Origin: Brachionus manjavacas
Taxonomy: Eukaryota; Rotifera; Eurotatoria; Ploima; Brachionidae
Assembly: GCA_019054805.1 (NCBI GenBank)
Contig: JAHQIY010000006.1
Location: 3,410,001 to 3,474,000, forward strand
Reading direction: 5' to 3'
Length of the DNA: 64,000 nt
In this document: positions 33,773-47,600 of the stretch, piece by piece
How the letters are laid out: each line of letters starts with the position of its first letter
Position numbering within the stretch: position 1 is the first letter of the stretch
Program-made: the position numbers and the translations under genes
The notes under the pieces: generated by a model
Told to the model about the DNA's origin: nothing
The model's database searches: none
What the model saw: only the letters and a program-made list of their open reading frames with translations

Positions 33773-36700
33773 ATGTCTAACAGCGATTATTCTGTCTTGA
33801 TGCCACCTCCACAGCGAGAGGGTGGTTTGATCAAGATGCCAAAAAAGAACCCGGATGTTGAAGGCCATGAATTTAAAGCACCCTTACCAGTAGATCCAAA
33901 ACCAAAAGGTTCAGTACTCGGTCTAGATGTGCTTGCCGCTCGCAAGAAAAAAGAAAAACTCGAGAACGAGCTAAATAATCGGCAAGAGGAGCCTAATAGT
34001 AAGCGTTCAAAGACTTATTCATACACTGGCGAAGAAGAATCGATTGATTATAATGATTCCAAGTCAGGAAAAGATTCTGGAGAGCGAAATCGTAGACACT
34101 ATAGAGAACGAGACTACGAGGATAGAAAAACACCAACTCCTCACAGAACTTATCATGATCGGATCGATCGAAGGGACAAATACGACCGAAAAGGCCTGTA
34201 TGTATCTTCAAAAGATTATTATGAGCGAAGAGACAGAAAAAAATATAGAGACGATTCAACTCCGCACAATGACAGCAGCATGGACTACATTAAAACTCCC
34301 AGAGGCCTAATCCGCGACAGTCCTTCGCGTTCCGGATGGAGAGATGACGATGAAAGAGAATATTACAAAAAATCAAGCTGGGATTACACGCCAAGACGTG
34401 ACCAGAAAGAAAGTAGAAGGTATGATGGTACTCCAGTACCAACTCCTAGCCATAAATACAATAAATGGGCTGATGATAGAAAAAAGACTGGTGCAACTCC
34501 GATTAGAAAAGAATCTGAAAATTTCTCGAGTGATGAAGATTATGACGACGATCAAAAAAGACTTGACCGTGAATGGTACGGAATGGACGAAAATGAAGGA
34601 TATGACCAAGAGAATAATTCTTTTGCGGCAATGAGTGAAAGTTTTTTGAATTTAAAGCAGGAAAAAATACATCAAAAATGGAAACGAAAAGTTTCATTTC
34701 ATGCTCAGCAAAGAAATCGAGATCATCAAAAATGGGAAACAAATCGAATGTTGACGAGTGGCGTTGTGTCACAAATCGATCCTGATGAAGACTTTGAAGA
34801 AGAATCTGAGGCAAGAGTTCACATAATTGTGAGGAATATAGTGCCGCCATTTTTAGATGGTAGAATTACATTTACCAAACAATTCGAGCCAGTGATACCC
34901 TTGAAAGATCCAACATCAGACATGGCAATTGTTTGTCGCAAAGGATGTCAGTCTGTCAGACGTTTCAGGGAACAAAGGGAAAGACAGCAAGCGGCAGAAA
35001 AGGTCAATAGACTTGCCGGTACCAGGCTGGGAAACATTCTGGGTATTCATGAAAAGAGCGACAAAGAAAAAGTGACCGAAGATGATTCGGTTGATTACAA
35101 AAAAAACCAACAATTTGCTGATATAATGAACGAACAGAAATCCGAGGCAGTGTCCGATTTTGCCACACGAAACACCTTGAAACAGCAAAGAGAATTTTTG
35201 CCAGTTTATGCAGTTCGTGAAGAACTGCTTAAAATAATTCGTGAAAACACAATCATTATTGTAGTTGGAGAAACAGGCTCTGGTAAAACAACCCAATTGA
35301 CTCAGTATCTTCATGAAGATGGTTTCACTAAACGAGGTATTGTTTGCTGTACTCAGCCGCGTAGAGTTGCTGCCATGTCTGTAGCCAAGCGTGTTTCTGA
35401 AGAAATGAGTGTCAAACTAGGCGAAGAAGTTGGCTATGCCATTCGTTTTGAAGATTGTACATCTGACTCAACCGTAATAAAATACATGACAGATGGTATT
35501 TTGCTGAGGGAAAGTTTGAACGAACCTGATTTGGATAGATATTCTGCCATCATTATGGACGAAGCTCATGAGCGATCCTTGAATACTGACGTACTTTTTG
35601 GTCTGCTGAGAGAAGTAATAAGCAGACGTCAAGATTTAAAATTAATTGTAACATCGGCCACTATGGATGCTGATAAATTTTCGGCTTTTTTTGGAAATGT
35701 AGTTGTCTACAATATACCAGGGCGTACTTTTCCGGTTGAAATATTTTTTAGCAAAAACACAGTTGAGGACTATGTGGACGCGGCTGTCAAACAAGCAGTT
35801 CAATTGCATTTGGGTGCACCTGATGGGGATGTGTTGGTGTTCATGCCTGGTCAGGAAGATATTGACGCAACATGTGAAATGATCAAGGAAAAATTGGAAG
35901 CCTTAGTCGAAGAAGGAGCTCAACCATTGTCGGTTTTGCCTATATATTCCCAATTACCGACTGATCTACAAGCGAAAATATTTCAAAAAGCCGAAAATGG
36001 AATGAGAAAAGTAGTCGTGGCAACAAATATTGCCGAGACTAGTTTGACTGTTGATGGCATAAAATATGTCATCGATTCAGGCTATTGTAAATTAAAGGTG
36101 TTCAATCCACGTATTGGTATGGACGCTCTGCAAGTGTTTCCCATTAGTCAGGCCAATGCTGCACAGCGAGCCGGAAGAGCAGGACGTACGGGTCCCGGAC
36201 AATGCTTTCGCTTGTATTCGGACAGAAACTTTCGTGAAGAAATGCTTAAAACTAATGTGCCAGAAATACAGCGAACTAATCTATCGAATGTTATTCTATT
36301 ACTTAAGTCTCTAAAGGTTCAGGATTTGATGCAATTTCATTTTATGGATCCGCCACCAAGTGACAACATGATGAATTCAATGTACCAACTTTGGATATTA
36401 GGTGCCTTAGACAACACGGGCGAACTTACCGAATTGGGCAGACAAATGGTCGAGTTTCCACTGGATCCGGCTATGTCAAAAATGGTCATTGTTGCTGGCT
36501 CAATGGGTTGTAGTGCTGAGATGATTATTATTGTATCTATGCTGTCAGTGCCGTCCATTTTTTACCGGCCCAAGGGACGTGAAGAAGAGGCTATTTCAAA
36601 GCAGGAGAAATTTCAAGTTCCCGAGTCAGATCACTTGACTTTATTGCACCTCTATCAGCAATGGAAGATAAATGGCTACTCTGCAAATTGGTGCACAGAT

Positions 36701-37297
36701 CACTTCATTCATGTGAAAGCAATGAAAAAAGTAAGAGAAATTCGGCAACAATTGAAAGAGATCATGGCATCCTTGGAGCTAAAGTTGGTCTCGTGCGGAA
36801 ACGATTGGGACATTGTCAGAAAATGCATCTGCTCGGCATTTTTTCACCATGCTGCTCGACTTAAAGGTATTGGAGAATATGTAAATTTGAGAACTGGTAT
36901 GCCATGTCATTTGCATCCTACAAGCGCTCTGTATGGCATGGGGATGACGCCAGACTACATTGTGTACCATGAACTGGTTATGACAATAAAAGAATACATG
37001 CAATGTGTGACTGCAGTAGATGGTCAATGGCTAGCTGAACTGGGTCCAATGTTTTTTAGTCTCAAGGACTCGTCCAAGTCCAAAGCTGAGAGTCGAAAAA
37101 AATTTATCAATGAAAGAATTGCCATGGAGAACGAAATGAAGGATGCTCAGGAGAAAATAGAACAAAAGGAAAAAGAAAAAGAAATGTCTTTTGTGCCAAG
37201 TAGACGAACGCAAATTATAACGCCTGGCAGAGCCAATAACGAAGAAATTAAAAAAGAAGCTATGACTCCGACACCGCATAGAAAATTTGGCCTTTAA
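33773..37297 (+). CDS. DHX38: Pre-mRNA-splicing DEAH-box helicase DHX38 (Prp16)
   Basis: Prp16 is the DEAH ATPase that remodels the spliceosome after the first catalytic step. One uninterrupted ORF of 1174 residues (human about 1227). The N-terminal about 450 residues are Arg/Glu/Asp/Tyr-rich, with repeated TPxxR/TPxPxH segments typical of the Prp16 tail. The helicase core has motif [10 protein letters not shown] (about residue 498), TQPRRVAA (Ia), DEAH (about 596), SAT (about 628), [10 protein letters not shown] (V) and [12 protein letters not shown] (VI, about 797), followed by winged-helix, ratchet and OB regions. All catalytic motifs are intact. Lack of introns in 3.5 kb stands out against neighbours with three to fourteen exons and suggests an ancient retrocopy or intron loss. 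The start ATG at 33773 gives [13 protein letters not shown]. Confidence 0.97.
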   Translation: MSNSDYSVLMPPPQREGGLIKMPKKNPDVEGHEFKAPLPVDPKPKGSVLGLDVLAARKKKEKLENELNNRQEEPNSKRSKTYSYTGEEESIDYNDSKSGKDSGERNRRHYRERDYEDRKTPTPHRTYHDRIDRRDKYDRKGLYVSSKDYYERRDRKKYRDDSTPHNDSSMDYIKTPRGLIRDSPSRSGWRDDDEREYYKKSSWDYTPRRDQKESRRYDGTPVPTPSHKYNKWADDRKKTGATPIRKESENFSSDEDYDDDQKRLDREWYGMDENEGYDQENNSFAAMSESFLNLKQEKIHQKWKRKVSFHAQQRNRDHQKWETNRMLTSGVVSQIDPDEDFEEESEARVHIIVRNIVPPFLDGRITFTKQFEPVIPLKDPTSDMAIVCRKGCQSVRRFREQRERQQAAEKVNRLAGTRLGNILGIHEKSDKEKVTEDDSVDYKKNQQFADIMNEQKSEAVSDFATRNTLKQQREFLPVYAVREELLKIIRENTIIIVVGETGSGKTTQLTQYLHEDGFTKRGIVCCTQPRRVAAMSVAKRVSEEMSVKLGEEVGYAIRFEDCTSDSTVIKYMTDGILLRESLNEPDLDRYSAIIMDEAHERSLNTDVLFGLLREVISRRQDLKLIVTSATMDADKFSAFFGNVVVYNIPGRTFPVEIFFSKNTVEDYVDAAVKQAVQLHLGAPDGDVLVFMPGQEDIDATCEMIKEKLEALVEEGAQPLSVLPIYSQLPTDLQAKIFQKAENGMRKVVVATNIAETSLTVDGIKYVIDSGYCKLKVFNPRIGMDALQVFPISQANAAQRAGRAGRTGPGQCFRLYSDRNFREEMLKTNVPEIQRTNLSNVILLLKSLKVQDLMQFHFMDPPPSDNMMNSMYQLWILGALDNTGELTELGRQMVEFPLDPAMSKMVIVAGSMGCSAEMIIIVSMLSVPSIFYRPKGREEEAISKQEKFQVPESDHLTLLHLYQQWKINGYSANWCTDHFIHVKAMKKVREIRQQLKEIMASLELKLVSCGNDWDIVRKCICSAFFHHAARLKGIGEYVNLRTGMPCHLHPTSALYGMGMTPDYIVYHELVMTIKEYMQCVTAVDGQWLAELGPMFFSLKDSSKSKAESRKKFINERIAMENEMKDAQEKIEQKEKEKEMSFVPSRRTQIITPGRANNEEIKKEAMTPTPHRKFGL

Positions 37298-37535
37298 TTT
37301 TTTTGATTTATTTTTTTATAAGAGCTCAATCTGATTTGTATATTTTGTTATTATTTCTTTTATATTTTTGCTCGAAATCAAGAATAAAATATTTTAATGG
37401 TCTAATTCTAGTTATTATTTTAGCATTTGCTTCATAAGTTTATTTGCTTTTCATATATTTAGTTTAATTCGATTAAGTCATGTACCCAAAAATTAAGCAT
37501 CATAAAATTCTAATTTTTTCCAAATTTAAAATTAG

Positions 37536-38453
<918 letters not shown>

Positions 38454-38884
38454 ATTTTGGAAAAGAAATTCCTATTTTGAATATTTAATTTTTAGTTAAA
38501 CCAATTATCAAGATTTAAATGTGTTTTTCTATACAAACTTGTCTATTTTGGTAAAAATGACAAAAAATGGGAACAAAAAAAATTAATAAAAAATATTGAC
38601 TGTGGAAAGTTTATTTATAAAAGGCTAAATTTTAAAAGTTTACAAATTTTCAAGTTTTGATACAAGAAACATTTTGATTAAATACTCAAAAAAAAATTAT
38701 GTTCTACTTTTTCACGTTTTAAAAACACAGTTCTTGGTCGATATAGACTTAGCCTAATAGTTCACAAAACAAAAAACTAATAGAATTTATGGATAAATTT
38801 TAAACGGAAAGCATGCTAAAGATAAAAATATCTTTAAGATTTTATAATATAAATAGATTTATTTAAAATGTAACGGATAAAATA
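38454..38884. other. Intergenic between convergent NMNAT and chromodomain gene
   Basis: 3' regions of both genes; A/T-rich with nothing else recognised. Confidence 0.5.
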
Positions 38885-40281
38885 TCACTTTTTCATCGTA
38901 TTGTAATATTTTATTACTTCTGTTGGCTTATCAATTTCATCGATATGGACAAATTTTTTAACAGGCATTCTTCTTTTTCGGCTAAAAGTGCAATTTACCA
39001 TTGATTCATTTTCCCATGAACTGAAATGAAAAACTTAGCAAAGATAAAAAAAATTATTTGAATTACGGTTCAAATTTATGAGGCCCAACATCTTTCCATT
39101 TGACCAAAAATTGCATTTTACCATCGATATTTCGTTCATTCAAAATGGCTTCATAATCCCATAAAATGTCTTCTGGATGTACATAATTATCCTCATTTGA
39201 ATCTGAGCTTGAGAAATGTTGTCTGCATTCATTCGAGGAACTATTTGATTCTCTGTTTGATCTACTTCTACTTTTATAAACAATTCTTCTTCTCGGAAAT
39301 GATCTAGTATGCTAAATTATGTAAAATGTCAGTTTTTTTTCAAAATTAAGTTTTATCATTACTTGTCTGCTTTTTCTAAAACTAAAATCAGAATTTAAAT
39401 CTTTAAAATTTTTTTGATAAATTAGGAAAAATATTATTATTGTTTAATATTTATATTACTATTTAAGTTAGAAAATTTTTAATGTGTTAAAGGGATTTCA
39501 CTTTAAAAAAAATTATTAAATTCAAAAAATAAGATCTTTAAAATTATTTTTTGAGCTTTTAAAAAGCAAAATTTTAGGCCAGTAGAGTAATATGGTTAGT
39601 AGAGTTTCCTCTCTTTTGAATTTACCGAATACCTAAAAAAATTCCTTATTATTCAGTCGAAATCCGACAAATTTAATTTAGTAATCAAATTTTCATTATA
39701 ATGCTGAAATTATCACTTAAAAAAGATTTATTAGATTTTTTTTTCTTAAATTTTACTTCAAAAGCAAATTTTCAAACTAAATATAAAATGTTGAATTGAA
39801 TTTTTAATATCTATAAATCTCCGCAAATCTCTACAAGAGGGTTGTGCATTTAATTTCTCGAAATTCTCCGTTTAATAAATTCTTGAATACTTTTACTGAA
39901 CTAAAACTTTCTTATTTTATTCTTTTTTGATTAAACTTAAGCAAACTAGCCAAGTTCAAGCTTGTGAAAAATGTAAAAATTGAATTTGCTAAAGTTGTTT
40001 TTTTAAAAATTTGAATTATTTACCGAAAAGATACTATAGATTTTAAAAACCCCACTTTTAAAACACTTTTTTTAAGATCATTATCTTCCGTAAAAAAATT
40101 TATTTAAAATTAATTTCGGTAAATTTTGATTAAGTTCTCTTAAAAAAGCAAATTTTATTTTATCCTAAAATAAGTACATCTAATAAATGTCTAAAAATTA
40201 AAACCAGTCAAAATGCGACGCCTTTAAGCCTTTTTCTAAATTTGTTTACCTAAATTCTTGTTTTCCTACAAAACTTTGCAT
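38885..40281 (-). CDS. Small chromodomain protein
   Basis: Chromodomains bind methylated lysines on histone tails. Four exons, 40250-40281 (32 nt), 39363-39381 (19 nt), 39067-39311 and 38885-39020, join in phase to 143 residues. The N-terminus is basic and Ser/Arg-rich (FRKSRQHTRSFPRRRIVYKS). The chromodomain-like block has WDYEAILNERNIDGKMQFLV, then KWKDVGPHKFEPSWENESM, the KWKxxxxxxxxWE pattern in which FEPSWE stands for the usual NTWEP. The first aromatic-cage position normally contributed by Tyr/Phe of (E)YxVE is W-D-YEAI here. After the domain come FSRKRRMPVKKF and a short tail. There is no chromo-shadow domain, so it is not a full HP1. The two tiny first exons are supported by matching phases but need transcript confirmation. 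Confidence 0.65.
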
Positions 40282-40348
40282 AAATTTTAATTTTCAAAAA
40301 AATATATAAAAATACTGTTTTAAATTTTAATAAAATTTTATATTATTA

Positions 40349-42066
40349 TTAAATATGCAACGAACCAGGGGCTCGTAGAACTATTTTCCCAACTATGGCA
40401 GATAATCTATCAATAACTAAGGTTTGACTTCTTGGCTTTATGTCATTTTCAATTTTGAGTTGTTCAACATGTTTGGCGTAAATGAAATTGAATTTAAAAA
40501 TTTAAATTTAATAATTCAAATTCCTAATATTTGATTAAATCAAATGAAAAATTGATCAAAATAATATTTAAAAACAAAAATTATAGAAAATTCTTCGTTT
40601 GGCACTGTATCTTTTAAAATATTTTCTAATTCCGCCTCTGTGAATTTTCATACAAAATAAAAATGTAAATTTTTGATAAAAATACTGATTTTGGATATTT
40701 ATTACGTGTATAAGTTGAAAAAAATCGTTTTATTTAACCGTTTAGTTTAAAAAAAGATAAAAGAAAAAATTCCAAAAAATGGATTCTTTTTTAGAAATTT
40801 TTATTTTGCCATTACTTATGAAATAAACCATCCTAAATATTTAATTTTTATATTTTTTTGAATAAAATCACTAATTTGAGGATTATTTGAGTATAAATTG
40901 GTTTTAAAATTTACATTCAATTCATTTAACAGTTAGATATAATCTTAGAGACAATAAAAAGAAAACTCAAATATTATTTTTTATTGATATTATATTCGAC
41001 TCCTAAATTTCCTTGAAAATTAAAAAAAAATTTGTTTTTTTTAATTTTGTGAAACATTTTTATTTTCACTTTCAAATTTTATAAATGTCAATTTTGTCAA
41101 ATTAAAAAGTTGAAAAAAAAATTTTGTAATTTTTGGAAGGTAAGCATGAAAATTCACAGTGCCCAAAGATCTTAATTTTGAAAAATTAAATTTTCTTCTG
41201 ATTAAAGATAAGAAAATATTTTTTTGACAACTTCACATTTTATTTTTTAAGATACTTTTTAAATTCTTATATCATCATAATATTAGATAATACGATATCA
41301 TAAATTGTTATTCGTTAAATTACTTAAAAAAGATCAATTTTAATATAACAGCTTAATTTTAAATGAATTACCAATTTTTTTCAATTTCAAAGTTTTTGAT
41401 TCATCATCCCATACAATTTTTGATACACCTTTATTCCAATTTTCAAATAAAGGAATTTTTATTTCTTCATCTAAAAATTAAAATCAAATTCAATTCCTAG
41501 ATAAAACTGTAAATTTACTTTCTATCCTGTCTAAAATATCGTCGATGTCATATTTTTCCTGACTTTTATTGGCATAAGTAAAAGCACATAAATACTTAAA
41601 GAACTTGACTGATTTTCCGAATCGCTGTGAAGAACCATCACATGAACTGATTTTATAATTGACAAAATCATACAGTTCATCATTTTTTAGATTATCGTTG
41701 AATTTTTTTTGGAAAAGAAATCTTTTTTCTTCGCGATCATAATCTACATAAACATTTTCGTCACACGATCGCCACAAATTATAATAGCCGTAGAAATCGG
41801 GAACCTTTGCTCCACGCTCTAAAAATTAATTTTAAGTAACTTTATTTTTAAAGTGAATCTATTACTTTTGATCATTTCACACAATACCACATGATTTCGT
41901 GGTATTGGTCGTTCCTTGTCAGGTTTTTTTCCAAGTTCTTTGAGGAAAAATTCTTTGCCGCAGAAAAAATAAAATTGTGATCGAAAATTTACAAATTCTT
42001 CATAATTCTTAATTTTCAATAAAAAATCAAAGAAATAAATTTAAAAAAATGCGAATAATTTACCAT
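40349..42066 (-). CDS. Unrecognised multi-exon gene
   Basis: I do not recognise the family. Exons that chain in phase are 42064-42066 (the start codon alone, followed by GTAAAT), 41866-42007, 41519-41818, 41372-41470 and 40576-40637: 202 codons with no stop. They read MNYEEFVNFRSQFYFFCGKE, RPIPRNHVVLCEMIKKRGAK, VPDFYGYYNLWRSCDENVYV and later IKIPLFENWNKGVSKIVWDD. A further coding-like block at about 40349-40480 reads AKHVEQLKIENDIKPRSQTL, VIDRLSAIVGKIVLRAPG and stops; no AG acceptor joins it in frame, so the 3' end is unresolved. The protein is charged, with aromatic-rich segments and no signal peptide or membrane helix. It ends 67 bp from the start of the chromodomain gene on the same strand. 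Confidence 0.5.
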
Positions 42067-43680
42067 ATTTGTATATTGATATTGTTTGTAATTAAACAAT
42101 ATGATTTTAATTTTTTTCAAAAAAAAAAAATTTAAACTAAAATTATGAAAATAATTTAAAAATCTTTCAAAATCGAACAAGAATTGCTTCTAATTTTTAA
42201 CTGGAAAATTTTCAAAAAAATGTGCAAATGATGGTTAACTTTTTGATAATTTATTTTTTAGACATTTTAAAATGTCTTATTTTTAGAGAACTAATCTGGC
42301 ATGGAGGTCAGCACTTAATTTTTTGTTTTTGTAAATGCTCCTGTTATCTGTAAAGTATTTTTTTTATTTTTAACTTTTAACATATTAGTTGATTGAAAAT
42401 AGTATAAAATATTTTAAATAAATTAAAGATTTAATTTTAGATCTGATTATTATACCATTGTAATCAATTTTAATGATAGTTTGATAATTCGAATTTAATA
42501 TAATATATATGACTAAAGTTAAAAAAAATTTTAGCATTCAAACCTAGAAACAGATAAAACCTCAATGACTACTACAACAAACAGCTTAAACAATAAAATG
42601 AACAAAAACAAAATAAATTTTTTCCAATAAAAGAAAAATGATTTAAAAAATCCAAAAAAAACTTTGGAATTTTTAATTAACTTTAATAAAAACAAAATTT
42701 GAAAAAAGACTCAAGTTTGCTCACAATATCTTAAAATTGGATAACAATAACCGAAAAAAAAATCAAGTCTTTAATTATTTCTTTTCCAGGTTAGGCCATT
42801 TTCAAAATCATTGTTCCAGCCTAAAAAATATTTTTTAAATTGACATTTTTCAAAGTTAAATCTTGAATGTAGTTTTTCGATACATAAGATTTTTAATCTG
42901 GAAAAGTAGAATGCTTTTGTTTCTCATTAACAATAATAAGTAAAAATATCAATGAATAATCGTCATAATAGTCCTTATCTATTTCTAAACTGAAAGAATA
43001 TCAAGTGATTATTTTCTAATTTAAACGAAGTTAGTTTCAGTTGTCATTTTAAATAATTTTCATCTAAAGCAAAAACATTATATTCCAAAGAAAATTGTCT
43101 TTTCATTATTTGAATTTTCTGAATGGTCTTTAAATTTATTATTTTTTCTTAATTTGATTGTACAAAAATTTGGAATTATATATTGAATCTTGATGTCTAC
43201 ACCATTTAAGCTGCAGTTAAAATTGATAAAAGGAATTTTTTAAAGAAACTTCAACTCATCTTAAAATTCTAATTTTAATTTGAATATCAAATTAGAAATA
43301 TGGTAAATGATCCCGTTATTTAATTTTTATTTTTGAAAAAAAAAAAAATTTAAATTATTCGTAAAATAAATATTAAAATAAAAATTTTACACTCATTTTA
43401 TCATCAAAAAATACATTTGAAAAATTTTCTTATTGTAAACAAATTTTAACTATGCCAAATGTCTTTTAATATTTAAAAAATCTTCACATATTATTCACAT
43501 ATCACATACTATATAATTTGTATTTTTTAAAAACCAATCTTCCCAAATCGATTTCTTTTGAAAATTACTAAACTTTTATTTTTGTTCATTTTTGGGACCA
43601 AAAACTAAAGAATTTTTACGAAAGTAAGTAAGTATTGAATTTTTAAAATAAAAATTTATTATAAAATAATATATTTAAGA
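42067..43680. other. Gene-free AT-rich stretch
   Basis: No exon-like block on either strand. Confidence 0.5.
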
Positions 43681-43921
43681 TTTTTTTGAGGGTTAAAAAA
43701 TCTTCAAAATATCTCTGATATACGGGGTGAATGTTTAAACCTCTTTCATCATAGAAATAGGAGTACCAGTCTCGACTGGGTAACAATTGCGGTGTAGATG
43801 ATCAACTCGATGCAGTAGCTTCTGTGTCAGATCGGAACCGTTACTCAACAAGGTACTTGATAAGGAAATGAGCGCCTCCCCATTATCCACTAGGATAGAA
43901 TAGAGACAATTATTATCATTA
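43681..43921 (+). mobile_element. SINE-like insertion with 14-bp target-site duplication
   Basis: A GC-rich island (43725-43905) in an AT desert, ending in an ATT-rich tail. It is bracketed by the 14-mer TAATATATTTAAGA at 43667-43680 and 43922-43935. It has no ORF and contains CCAGTCTCGACTGGGTAAC, a small hairpin, near 43772. Size (about 240 bp), tail and duplication fit a SINE or a short LINE-derived copy. The duplicated string is A/T-only, so its significance is lower than that of the other two duplications in this window. Confidence 0.5.
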
Positions 43922-43935
43922 TAATATATTTAAGA

Positions 43936-44637
43936 ATAATTATTCAACTGGTAACCTTCAATTTAACTGGAAAATTTTTATCAATTTTTTTTATACTTTT
44001 TTCTTCTAATTACCTTAAAAAATGTTAGAAAATCTAATCAAAATTTTTCTAGAATTTTAAAATTAGATTTCTTAGTGAAACAATCAATTTTACTTCGTTT
44101 TTTAAGTCTGTTAAATATGTGAATGCTGATAATAAATTCTTATTATTTTTTCATAAATTTAAAAAAAATAAAAAAACATGCAATTTTGAGAAAAATTTCC
44201 AAAAACTTTTTCAACAATCAAAAAAAATAATTTATATTTTAATTTATTAAGGACAATACATTAAAAACGGACAATAATTTCAAATCGAAAACAAGTTTAT
44301 TTAATAAATAAAATACCAAAAAATTTAAGTAAACAAAGGACCTTGGCGAAAACAATTAAAAATACCATAAAGAACTAAAAAGATTGTAATTATAAAATTC
44401 TCATTGTCTATTTATTATTGTTTTATGTTAAAATTTGAAAATAAAGTTAATTTAATTTAGTCAAAATCTAAAGATTAAAAAAATAATTTTTTGAATTAAA
44501 ATTGTGAATCCCTACCACAAAATTTTTATTAATACTTACACTAATAACAAACTGAGTTTTGATAAAACTTTAATTTAAATTTTAACTATATTCAAGCTTT
44601 TTTTAGATATTTTAAATTTTGTTCTCTTTTTTTAGAT
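43936..44637. other. AT-rich stretch upstream of NOMO
   Basis: No exon or distinct promoter motif recognised. Confidence 0.5.
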
Positions 44638-47600
44638 ATGAAGGAAATATTTTTGTTTTCACTTTTGACCTCTTTAATTTATCAAATTTGTTACGCTGAG
44701 GACGTAATAGGTTGTGGAGGATTCATCAAATCAAACACTGAGATTAATTTTAAGATTATAAAAGTAAAACTGGTTACCAAAGATGGAGCACTTAAATATA
44801 CCACTGATGCTTCGCCCGTAAACGGATATTACATGATTCCTGTTTATGCTAAAGGCGAATATATCTTACAAGTGAGTCCGCCACCAGGTTGGAGCTTCGG
44901 TAGATCTATTTTCAATTTAATAAGATTAAAAATTAAAATTATTTCATTTAATAGAACCCGAAAAAGTATCTGTTACAATTGATGGAGAAAACGATCCCTG
45001 TAGTCGCAATGAGGATATAAATTTTTTCTTCAAAGGCTTCGGTCTTTCGGGAAAAGTTGTTAGTCAAGGAGACAGCAAAAATCGGGGTCCATCCGGAGTA
45101 AAATTAAATCTTTTATCTGATGGAAAGCAAATAGACTCGGCCGTATCTGGTAATGATGGTACATATTATTTTTCTAATGTAATGCCCGGAAAGTACCAAG
45201 TAGAGGCAGCTGATTCTTCATTCAGATTTCAAACAAGCAAAGTCCAAGTTGAGCTATCCAAAGAAAACTGGTTCGCCAAAGAAAATATTGTCATTAGTGG
45301 CTACAATGTTGAGGGCTTTGTTATTACTGAGGACCAAACTGGTATTGAAGATGTATCAGTTGAGCTCCATTTTCACGAATCTGGTCAAAATTTGGACACC
45401 AAAAATTTTGAATGTGATCACTCAGTTAAAAAAGACACTGTTATTTGTGCAGTTAAAACAAGTTCAAGTGGAAAGTTTAGTTTTGGTAATGTCATGTTTG
45501 GAAAATACAACCTAGTCGCAAAATTTTCTACAAAAAATCTACAATTCTTTATGAAGCCAGATTTCATAAAAGTAGATTTGACCAAGCATTCAAATTTGCA
45601 GTTAACAGATAATTTTATTCTTAATTCAATTACAATTCGAGGCAAAATTCTAGTATCTAAAAATAAACCATTGAAATCAGGAGAAGTCTTATTGAACGGA
45701 AAAAAACTTCTAGTGAGCCAAAATGGTGAATTCTCAATGGAAAAATTACTCAATGGCAATTACAAATTGTCAGTAGAAGCCAGAAATGTATACTACGAAG
45801 ACCGTGTGATAAATATAAATTTATCTAATAGGAAAATATTCGACTCCCATTCTAATTTATTAAATTTAGTTGAAATGACGCCTAAATCTTTTGATGTGTG
45901 TGGCCAAGTGCGCATTAAACATTCCACTTTGTTAACCAATGTTGCCGAATCAATAAAAATCAAATGTTTTGCAGATAATAAGCTTTTTAAAACAGTTTCG
46001 TTAGACAACGACTTAAAATATTGTTTACCTTTGGACATTAATAAAAATTTTGTCTTAAAAGCCGAGCTTAGTGAAGAACTTTCCCAAATTCTGAGACTAG
46101 TTCCTCACGAGAAAACAATTTTGCTTACTGATGATCCAATTTTCGATGCTAATTTCGAGCAGTTAGAAGCTAAATTAGAAGGTGAACTAGTATTTTTACC
46201 AAATGAACAAGCACCAAATGATTTAAGTGTAACAATAAAATCATCTGACTCATCTTGGAGCCAAGATGTTCCAGTTAAATGCTCAAAAGATCATAAGGAC
46301 AAATATTTTGTGATCAAATGTAGATTTGTTTTAAATAACTTGCTTTTTGGAAAATACCAATTGAGCACTAATTATGACGATCTTTACTGTTGGAAAATGG
46401 CAAACAATCAACAATCGTTGACCATAAATGTAGACTCCGAAAATCAAAAAATTTTAATTCAACAACAAGGATTTAAATTAAGATATAAGTTAAGTCACAA
46501 AAATTCAGTCTTAAGTTTAATAGATGGAGAGAAAAATATTTTATATAGTCGAAATATTATTAAGAATAGTGATCTAAGTGATGAAATTTGTTTGCCCAAA
46601 AAAGCTGATTATACCATTCAGATTGATTCATGCCATAGATTTACTGATAAAAAATCAGACCGTGACACAATCAATTTAAAATCTGAAATATTCCAAAAAG
46701 GTGCCAATCAACTAGATCTAGCTGCTTTGAAACACAAAATGACTGTGGATTTAATCTATCAATTCAATGATGACAAGGACAAACTAGCCGTAAACAAGAA
46801 TGATTTTAAGGTTTTGGTTAAAAATAAGGGCCAATTGGTCGAAACATTGCAATTAGAGTTAAAATCTGAGCAAAAAAATCAAATTATTTTCTCAGGCAAG
46901 ACTTGGCTAGCTCCAAAAGAAGATTATGTTTTTACAGCTGAATCTAACAAGGCTCTTTTTGATACTAATGATAAACAAATGAGCCTAAATGAAGACAATT
47001 GTGATCTAAATTATGTCAAGTTTGATTCAATACTAGGTATTTTTATTACCGGAACAATAAAAGCTAAAGACTTGGAGTCGGTAGATTTGGTACTAAAATC
47101 TGCGTCAGACAATTCAGTCCTTAGACAAATTCAAATATCAAGCTCAAGTGGGTTCGAATTAGGACCTCTAAAAGCACCCTATTCTCTTTACACAATCGAA
47201 CTATCACAATCAGGCTATGTATTTAATATTTTAAACTCTGAAGTAAAAGAAGGCAACTACAACTTAGAGTATCAAGCTCTAAAACTTGGCCAGCTAAAAG
47301 TTAATGTGGTTGATGTTAAAACAAAGTCTAGTTTGGAAAATGTTCTTCTCAGTTTAAGTTCAGAAAATCGTCAATTTAGACAAACCATTCGAACTGATTC
47401 GAGTGGTTTGGTCTCTTTTGATAATTTAAAACCAGGTCTATATTATCTGCTATTAATGATGCAGGAGTATGAATTTACGCCTAATTCTCATCCGATCCAG
47501 ATTAGTGATGGTTTTAACTCAAATTTGCTTGTCCAAGCGAATAGAGTTTCTTTTAGTGTGTTTGGTAAGGTGACTTCTATAAACGGTCAAGCCGAAACTG

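Noticed and set aside
33993-37279. Numerous ORFs of 66-132 codons antisense to or out of frame with DHX38
   Set aside because: Shadows of the coding frame; no independent motif or splice context.
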